From contig NC_134572.1 in NCBI RefSeq assembly GCF_050947875.1, forward strand, positions 126,411,605 to 126,475,604: 64,000 nucleotides of DNA. Reading direction: 5' to 3'. The position numbers were made by a program, and so were the translations under genes. The stretch comes from Dermacentor variabilis (lineage: Eukaryota; Arthropoda; Arachnida; Ixodida; Ixodidae). Below the pieces are notes generated by a model, which had not been told where the DNA came from, searched no databases, and saw only the letters and a program-made list of their open reading frames with translations. Shown here in pieces: positions 57,480-64,000 of the stretch (positions are counted from its first letter, which is position 1; each line of letters begins with the position of its first letter).

Positions 57480-59198
57480 ATGGATAGAATTGAACATGCA
57501 CTCAGGAACGGAGGAAGCCTAAAAACAGTGAAGAAGAAACTAGGAATTGGCAAGAATCAGATGTATGCGTTAAGAGACAAAGCCGGCAATATCATTACTA
57601 ATATGGATGAGATAGTTCAAGTGGCTGAGGAGTTCTATAGAGATTTATACAGTACCAGTGGCATCCACGACGATAATGGAAGAGAAAATAGTCTAGAGGA
57701 ATTCGAAATCCCGAAGGTAACGCCGGAAGAAGTAAAGAAAGCCTTAGGAGATATGCAAAGGGGGAAGGCAGCTGGGGAGGATCAGGTAACAGCAGATTTG
57801 TTGAAGGATGGTGGACAGATTGTTCTAGAGAAACTGGCCACCCTGTATACGCAATGCCTCATGACCTCGAGCGTACCGGAATCTTGGAAGAACGCTAACA
57901 TAATCCTAATCCATAAGAAAGGGGACGCCAAAGACTTGAAAAATTATAGACCGATCAGCTTACTGTCCGTTGCCTACAAAGTATTTACTAAGGTAATTGC
58001 AAATAGAATCAGGAACACCTTAGACTTCTGTCAACCAAAGGACCAGGCAGGATTCCGTAAAGGCTACTCAACAATAGACCATATTCACACTATCAATCAA
58101 GTGATAGAGAAATGTGCAGAATATAACCAACCCTTATATATAGCTTTCATTGATTACGAGAAAGCGTTTGATTCAGTCGAAACCTCAGCAGTCATGGAGG
58201 CATTACGGAATCAGGGTGTAGATGAGCCATATGTAAAAATACTGGAAGATATCTATAGCTGCTCCACAGCCACCGTGGTCTTCCATAAAGCAAGCAACAA
58301 AATCCCAATAAAGAAAGGCGTCAGGCAGGGAGATACGATATCTCCAATGCTATTCACAGCGTGTTTACAGGAGGTATTCAGAGACCTGGATTGGGAAGAA
58401 TTGGGGATAGAAGTTAATGGAGAATACCTTAGTAACTTGCGATTCGCTGATGATATTGCCTTGCTTAGTAACTCAGGGGACCAATTGCAATGCATGCTCA
58501 CTGACCTGGAGAGGCAAAGCAGAAGAGTGGGTCTAAAAATTAATCTGCAGAAAACTAAAGTAATGCTTAACAGTCTCGGGAGAGAACAGCAATTTACAAT
58601 AAGCAGCGAGGCACTGGAAGTCGTAAGGGAATACATCTACTTAGGGCAGGTAGTGACGGCGGATCCGGATCATGAGACGGAAATAATCAGAAGAATAAGA
58701 ATGGGCTGGGGTGCGTTTGGCAGACATTCCCAAATCATGAACAGCAGGTTGCCATTATCCCTCAAGAGAAAAGTATATAATAGCTGTGTCTTACCAGTAC
58801 TCACCTACGGGGCAGAAACCTGGAGGCTTACTAAAAGGGTTCTACTCAAATTGAGGACGACACAACGAGCTATGGAAAGAAGAATGATAGGTGTAACGTT
58901 AAGGGATAAGAAAAGAGCAGATTGGGTGAGGGAACAAACGCGAGTTAATGACATCTTAGTTGAAATCAAGAAAAAGAAATGGGCATGGGCAGGACATGTA
59001 ATGAGGAGGGAAGATAACCGATGGTCATTAAGGGTTACGGACTGGATCCCAAGGGAAGGGAAGCGTAGCAGGGGGCGGCAGAAAGTTAGGTGGGCGGATG
59101 AGATTAAGAAGTTTGCAGGGACGGCCTGGCCACAATTAGTACATGACCGGGGTTGTTGGAGAAGTATGGGAGAGGCCTTTGCCCTGCAGTGGGCGTAA
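57480..59198 (+). pseudogene. RTE ORF, reverse transcriptase half
   Basis: This 572-codon frame continues the ORF after the 7-bp duplication. RT motifs in order: LKNYRPISLLSVAYKVF (motif 1), QAGFRKGYSTIDH, FIDYEKAFDSVE (catalytic Asp), KGVRQGDTISPMLFTA, LSNLRFADDIALLS (catalytic Asp pair) and GLKINLQKTKVML, with LTYGAETWRL in the thumb. The C-terminus KKKWAWAGHVMRREDNRW and GKRSRGRQKVRWADEI is the conserved RTE tail region. All catalytic residues are intact and no internal stop is seen. The Met at 57,480 is fortuitous, arising from the duplication. A separate RT polypeptide from here is possible only by reinitiation. Confidence 0.95.
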
Positions 59199-59228
59199 CC
59201 AGGCTGATGATGATGATGAAATCTCAGG

Positions 59229-61072
59229 GTCGAAGAACGCGGCGACAAGCTAGAAGAGAGAGTTGGAGAAAGTATATATCAGGCATTAACTCCTACACTG
59301 ACGAAACAAAGGTTTGGAATAGAGTTAATAGAATAAAGGGTCGACAGTCTTACTCTCTGCCTTTAGTGAATACTCAAGGCGACAGCATGGAAGATCAGGC
59401 GAACTTTCTTGGCGCACATTTCGAACAGATATCCAGCTCGTCGCACTACTCTGAAACATTCCAAAGGTACAAAAGGCAAATAGAAGGACAACCATTAGAA
59501 CGGAAAAGCACAAAATACGAGGCATACAATAGACCCTTTTGCATGGCAGAGCTTCAGGCAGCCCTAAACAGCTGCAACCAATCTGCGCCCGGATCTGACC
59601 GCATCCTATATGAAATGCTTAAACACCTGCCGCCTGAAACACACAAAACTCTTCTTTGTCTCTACAATTCTATATGGTCGTCCGGCTGCATTCCCTCTGC
59701 TTGGAAAGAGGCCATCATAATTCCTGTTTTGAAACAGGATAAGGACCCTTCTTTGGCAAATAATTATAGGCCTATAGCATTGACGAGCTGCTTATGCAAA
59801 GTTTTTGAAAAGACGGTAAACAGTCGCCTGGTACATTATCTAGAAATTAACAAGAAATTAGATCCATATCAATGTGGCTTTAGAGAAGGCAGATCGACGA
59901 CAGATCAGCTTGTACGCATGGAAATGTATATCAGGGAAGCGTTTGTCCACAAACAGCTTGTGTTGTCCGTGTTTCTTGACACGGAGAAGGCGTATGATAC
60001 TACGTGGCGCTTCGGGATCCTTCGGGATCTTTCGGCAATGGGCATTCGCGGCAACCTGCTGAGAATAATTGAAAGCTATCTCTCTAACAGGACATTTCGT
60101 GTTAGAGTTGGCAACGTGCAATCTCGTCCATTCATACAGGAGACAGGTGTACCGCAGGGTGGAGTACTGAGCTGTACGTTATTTATTGTTAAAATGAATT
60201 CCCTCCACACCGTATTACCTCGCACACTCTTCTATTCCGTCTATGTGGACGACGTACAGATAGGGTTCAGGTCATGCAATCTTAGCATTTGTGAGAGACA
60301 GCTACAGCTTGGCTTGAATAGATTCTCAAAGTGGGCGGATGAGAATGGTTTTAGATTGAACCCCCAAAAAAGCACATGTGTCTTATTTTCAAACAGGAGA
60401 GGTGTACTACCACAACCAGACATTAACCTTAATGGAGAAAGACTAACTGTTAGCCCGGAACACAAATTCTTAGGTGTTATCCTGGACACAAAGCTTAACT
60501 TCATTCCCCACTTAAAATATCTTAAAGAAAAGTGCCTGAAGACCATGAACCTCCTCAAGCTGCTCTCTCGAACAACCTGGGGCAGTGACAGGAAGTGTCT
60601 GCTTAGCCTGTATAAGAGTCTCGTACATTCACGCCTCGACTACGGAGCCGTGGTGTACCATTCCGCAACAGAGAGCGCGCTAAAGATTCTCGACCCAGTC
60701 CACAACCTCGGTATACGACTGGCAACAGGCGCCTTTAGAACAAGCCCTGTTGAAAGTCTCTACGTTGAGTCCAACGAATGGTCCTTACATCTACGAAGAA
60801 TATTTTTAAGTTTATCATACTATATTAGGGTAAAATCAGACACCGAACATCCATGCCATCCGATCGTTAGTGACCTGCGTGCTGCCAGACTTTACAGTAA
60901 CCACCCGCGTATTAGAACTCCTTTGAGCCTACGCTTGGAAGCAATGAGAGAAAAAAGACATACATCTCCCAGAAAATATCCTAATGCCTCCCACTCGCAT
61001 TCCACCGCCTTGGGATTGGCAGACCATAGACTGCGATACCTCGTTTGTCAAAATAACAAAACATGCACCTGA
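59229..61072 (+). pseudogene. I-superfamily LINE ORF2, reverse transcriptase part
   Basis: The frame resumes in the register of the endonuclease part: the codons before the duplication (VKSQ) join GRRTRRQARRESWRKY. RT motifs: PGSDRILYEMLKHLP, NNYRPIALTSCLCKVFE, YQCGFREGRSTTDQL, LSVFLDTEKAYDTTW (catalytic Asp), ETGVPQGGVLSCTLF, YSVYVDDVQIGF (Y-V-D-D) and NGFRLNPQKSTCVLF. The thumb contains LYKSLVHSRLDYGAVVYH and IRLATGAFRTSPVESL. The frame leaves the family near residue EKRHTSPRK and stops at 61,072, while RNase H continues one frame over from about 60,984. A single-base indel near 60,970-60,990 is the likely cause. Confidence 0.93.
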
Positions 61073-61970
61073 GGCACACATACAGTCACACTTCCTCGAA
61101 CTCCAAGCGAAGTACTGCTGTGCCGAATATTATACAGATGCTTCCAGATCATCTGCTGGTGTTGCGTATGCAGCTCTTGGGCCATGTTTTTCCACCTCGG
61201 ACTCTCTAAATCCCAACACAAGTATTTTCACGGCTGAGGCGTACGCGATACTCTCTGCTGTAAAACATATCAGACAAACAAATCTCAATAAGGCCATCAT
61301 TTTCACAGATTCATTAAGTGTAATAAGGGCCTTAATGAGTTTTCGAAAACATAGGAATCCTGTCTTTAATAAACTATACATAGAACTATGCTTAGCTTTA
61401 ATATACAACCAAAACATCGTCCTATGTTGGGTACCTGGCCATAGGGGCATAAAAGGCAATGTAGCTGCTGACGAAAGTGCAACGTCAGTCGTCTTTAATG
61501 AAGCGGATGTTAATAAACTCATAGCAGCAACAGAACTTAAACCCTTCTTACGCCATAAACTTAGGAAGTACTGGCAACATCAATGGGATAATGCAGTACA
61601 GAATAAGCTACACGTTATCAAACCAAAATTAGGGAACTGGATAACTGAAAGAACAGCAAGGCATAAGGAAATACTTATGTGTAGATTAAGAATAGGACAT
61701 ACGTACGCCACTCACTCTTACCTTCTGACGGGAAGCGAACCTCCGACATGTCCCAAATGTGGCAACAGGCTTACAGTTATTCATGTTCTTATCCAATGCA
61801 CTGAAATAGAGGCAGAAAGGAAAAAGTACTTCCCCTCCGCTTATCTCCAACACATACCATTACACCCAGCATTCTTTCTGAGCAACGAACCCCTTTTTAC
61901 TTTTGGAACAGTATTAAACTTTTTAACTGAAACTGACACCTTAAATGTAATTTGGCCAGGCTACCTGTAG
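60984..61970 (+). pseudogene. I-superfamily LINE ORF2, RNase H and C-terminus
   Basis: RNase H degrades the RNA of the RNA-DNA hybrid after first-strand synthesis. Catalytic residues are all visible: Asp in EYYTDASRSSAGVAY, Glu in IFTAEAYAILSAV, Asp in IIFTDSLSVIRAL, and the His/Asp end motif in WVPGHRGIKGNVAADESA. The C-terminal domain has MCRLRIGHTYATHSYLL and CPKCGNRLTVIHVLIQC (C-x2-C-x8-H-x4-C), ending at IWPGYL and a stop. The region upstream of the Met at 60,984 is also open in this frame, so the Met is not a true start. In an intact element this would be the end of one ORF2 polypeptide. Confidence 0.93.
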
Positions 61971-62397
61971 CACGGCCTCCACCTGGAGGTCGTAGCTGCA
62001 ATGAAACCATTTTTTAGAGCACGTGCCTCCCAGCCCTTGCTTTCAAGGCCTTGCTGAGGCACTAGTGCTACAGCCATTTGTTGTTTTACTGATCATCCAT
62101 ATCTCATGAAACATCTATTTTCATCGCAGACACCATCAATCACTGTCATGTTTTTATACTTGTATTTTACGCACTTCAGAGCGAATAAATTTTAGGCCCT
62201 TTTACAGCCATATTGCATCACATGTATATTTTCCACCTTTTAGCGAATATTTTTAGGCCACTATGCAGCCGTGTATCATATACTCCCCACAATCAACACT
62301 CACATATCATTGACAAGCACGGATCATCGACTTGGCGCTCTTTGGCCACATCTGGCCCTTGCGCCAATAAACTCTACAAATCAATCAATCAATCAAT
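61971..62397 (+). other. LINE 3' UTR and (AATC)n tail
   Basis: This 427-bp tail has no coding capacity. An AATAAA occurs near 62,184. The end reads GGCGCTCTTTGGCCACAT, CTGGCCCTTGCGCCAATAAA and a run of about five AATC units. The same terminal block without the rest is found at 47,229-47,287. The tail meets the target duplication at 62,398. Confidence 0.9.
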
Positions 62398-62655
62398 CAT
62401 TACCCACACTTGGACCGATCCCGAAGATAGTGCAATACCAGCTCGAGCCGCGGCGGAGGTGAAGCAGGCGTTAAGCATTCCCCATACCTGGGCCTATCCG
62501 GAAGATAGTGCAATGCCGGCAGGACCCTCGGCGGCCGTGAAGGAGGCGTTAAGCACTCCCCATACGTGGGCCGATTCCGAAGATAGGGCTATGCAGGGTC
62601 GACCCACGGCGGAGGTGCAGTTCGCCATTAAGGGGGCCCACATACACAGATTCCG
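62398..62655 (+). repeat. 78-bp minisatellite array, three units
   Basis: GAAGATAG recurs at 62,423, 62,501 and 62,579, exactly 78 bp apart. Each unit contains CC(C/G)GAAGATAG, a GTGCAAT.CC block, CGGCGGAGGTG-like and AAG(C/G)AGGCGTTAAGCA. Because 78 is a multiple of three, one frame stays open and encodes a 26-residue repeat around HTW(A/T)DPEDSA and AEVKQALS. The last unit diverges into GTGCAGTTCGCCATTAAGG, as at 20.23 kb. The open frame starts in the LINE 3' UTR, so it is not a gene as it stands. Confidence 0.95.
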
Positions 62656-63224
62656 TTGGAGAAGCTAGAAAGTTTTTAGAGGAGGGGTACGAGGCAGTGT
62701 GGGGGAGGGATGCAGGAGGAAAGAGATGCAAGGAGCTCGATTTTGTCCAAGGGCCACCCTGCACTAAACATGCGAGAAGGAAAAGGGTAGCGAAAGACTA
62801 AGAGAGACAACAATGGTGATTTCAGATTGATCACGTCCTTCAGACAAAGGGCAACCTGTATATTAGTAGGGCATTTAAGGTGGCTTAAACATTTCAACTA
62901 TCCCCCCCTCACAGTGCAGTCCACCCCAGGTCAGCACTAAGTAACTTCGTCGATATTTGAACGAATTGGTATTATTTTAAGAATTCGGTTGAATACAAAT
63001 ACTATTACTAAAATGCTATTAAAATGCAAAATTGATTTTATCGCTGATTGTTATCTATTTGTGCACAGGCAAAGTACTCGCATACCTTTAAAAAAGAAAG
63101 AGTGCAAATTTACATGTTTAAATTATGCTGTCATAAGTATTCGTACCTTTTATGGCACAGAAACACCGCCGCATGGTGTCAGGGCGAGGATCAACAAATT
63201 TACTGCAAAAATATCAATTTAGGA
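62656..63224. other. anonymous non-coding DNA
   Basis: Purine-rich for the first 120 bp, then AT-rich. No recognisable element or frame. Confidence 0.35.
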
Positions 63225-63650
63225 AAAATGAAGGAAGGATAAGGGAAAGACAGGGAGGTCAACTAGGCTGAGCCCTGTTTGCTACCCTGTGCTTAGCATG
63301 GGGCATTGAAAAGATGAAACCGATAAGAGTACTTGCTACTTCGCACAAATACACAGAAAACGTAATGTTCATTATTCTGTTCATCACGAGCAGTCATATA
63401 GGCTGGTGCATCTCAAGAATCGCAACAGCGCTTTTGTGACTTCGCACATCGCAGTCGCAAGGATGTCACGGTACGAAGATCGCTCCTCTAAAATACCTGC
63501 TATCTCTAAGTGCCTTGTACTGTCCAAAGGGCAAGCCACTCATCGTCGTATGTCAGGCAGTCACACAAAAGGTGTTATGTTTTTTCTTTGTTCTTTTTTG
63601 TATACAACACGTGTTGTAATTGGCAGTGTTTGTCATTCCAATTAGGAATG
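63225..63650 (-). repeat. probable LINE 3' end fragment, second copy
   Basis: GGAAAGACAGGGAGGTCAAC, followed by TGAGCCCTGTTTGCTACCCT and a GGGGCATTGAAAAG block, resembles the stretch at 29,460. On the minus strand it ends in GTTGACCTCCCTGTC and a pyrimidine/T tail. The remainder up to 63,650 is not coding. Assignment rests on this end only. Confidence 0.4.
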
Positions 63651-63733
63651 AGTTGGTACATATAAAGACACTCCCAGTCGCAGGCGACACGGTAACGTAG
63701 CAATGGAAATTCGAGACGTCTCACATTACTTAA

Positions 63734-64000
63734 TCAACGGCTGCAGAACGCACAGCTATCCATGATGTTCTAGATTTTATTGGTCAAAAATCATCAGAGT
63801 CATGTTCATGGTCCATCTTTTCTGACTCGACAGCAGCTCTCCAGTTTCTGCTGCTCCCTTTAAACCACGGACCTAATGTGCAATTAATTGCTGACATCCG
63901 TCTACTTGCTCATCACGCAATTGACAAGGCGCAGATCATCATCTATCAATGGATAGCCGGTCACTGCGGAATTTTTGGGAATCGCAGTGCGGACGACGCT
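63734..64000 (+). pseudogene. LINE RNase H domain, cut by window end
   Basis: One plus frame reads TAAERTAIHDVLDFI (catalytic Glu), then SCSWSIFSDSTAALQFLL (catalytic Asp), HGPNVQLIADIRLLAHHAI, and IIIYQWIAGHCGIFGNRSAD (His, Asp end motif), and is open to the edge. This is RNase H of an I-superfamily LINE, a different family from the one at 61 kb. The first catalytic Asp region is not readable upstream (a TAA precedes TAAER). It is therefore 5'-truncated or frameshifted there; the 3' part lies beyond the window. Confidence 0.85.

Larger units (their letters stand above)
56025..59218 (+). mobile_element. full-length RTE-clade LINE, 3,194 bp
   Basis: The unit is bounded by AAATCTCAGG at 56,015-56,024 and 59,219-59,228. 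It begins with a tRNA-like sequence, has one long ORF (endonuclease plus RT, no RNase H) and ends with a very short 3' UTR and (GAT)n tail. These are RTE hallmarks. The ORF is split only by a 7-bp tandem duplication at 57,469-57,482. Apart from that I see no stop or frameshift, so insertion is likely recent. It sits inside ORF2 of the I-type LINE. Confidence 0.95.
53221..62397 (+). mobile_element. full-length I-superfamily LINE, nested
   Basis: The element spans about 9.18 kb including a 3.2-kb RTE insertion, so about 5.97 kb by itself. It is bounded by CATTACCCACACTT at 53,207-53,220 and 62,398-62,411. It has a ~525-bp 5' leader, ORF1 with three zinc knuckles, a 127-bp gap, ORF2 with endonuclease, RT, RNase H and terminal Cys/His motif, a ~430-bp 3' UTR and an (AATC)n tail. 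RNase H after RT plus a knuckle-bearing ORF1 indicates the I superfamily rather than Jockey. ORF1 is intact. ORF2 is broken by the insertion and one frameshift near 60,980. Confidence 0.95.

Noticed and set aside
62213..62668. A 151-codon protein with 26-residue repeats as a host gene
   Set aside because: The frame begins in the 3' UTR of the inserted LINE and crosses the target duplication, so as it stands it is not a gene. The repeat frame itself is reported as a finding.

Overview
This window looks like repeat-rich, gene-poor nuclear DNA from an arthropod, most likely a hard tick (Ixodidae). The grounds are the repertoire rather than any host gene: an I-superfamily LINE with ORF1 zinc knuckles, endonuclease, reverse transcriptase and RNase H; RTE-clade LINEs with a (GAT)n tail; a tRNA-headed SINE resembling the Ruka type described from ixodid ticks; Ty3/gypsy Gag of the kind common in ticks; several TIR elements; and long simple repeats. 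I recognise no convincing host protein-coding gene, rRNA, bona fide tRNA, CRISPR or operon. Most open frames shorter than about 130 codons look like chance.

Layout. 0-5 kb is anonymous DNA with a SINE fragment and a degenerate ~63-bp tandem array. 5.4-5.85 kb is a perfect (ACAT)98 microsatellite. 6-12 kb holds dispersed repeats, a 586-bp TIR element, a degenerate minisatellite and a SINE. 14.6-15.8 kb is a decayed Ty3/gypsy LTR-gag piece on the minus strand ending at an (AAT)n tract. 16.15-18.89 kb is a TTAA-flanked TIR element (intact relative at 35.45-36.18 kb) split by a 5'-truncated RNase H LINE. 18.9-20.2 kb is an inverted second copy of the 8.87-9.74 kb repeat, split by a solo LTR. 20.2-21.9 kb has 78-bp minisatellite units, a SINE and another dispersed repeat. 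22-48 kb is mostly anonymous, with short LINE 3' ends (29.5, 34.9, 37.3, 47.2 kb), a CR1/L2-like LINE C-terminus (40.4 kb), three TIR elements and a cluster of overlapping hairpins (37.1 kb).

49-62.7 kb is the richest part. A decayed RTE copy (49.0-51.7 kb) carries a SINE with a 12-bp target duplication. At 53.22-62.40 kb a full-length I-superfamily LINE sits inside a 78-bp minisatellite with a 13-14 bp target duplication. Its ORF2 is split by a full-length RTE LINE (56,025-59,218) with a 10-bp duplication. That RTE begins with a tRNA-like pol III box A/B sequence and its reading frame is broken by a 7-bp tandem duplication. The window ends inside the RNase H domain of another LINE.

The genes here are mobile-element genes. 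ORF1 binds RNA; ORF2 nicks the target, copies RNA into the nick and, for I-type elements, removes RNA with RNase H. SINEs and truncated fragments are likely passengers of such machinery. The nesting gives a relative order: minisatellite, then I LINE, then RTE, then the 7-bp duplication; separately, RTE copy A, then SINE.
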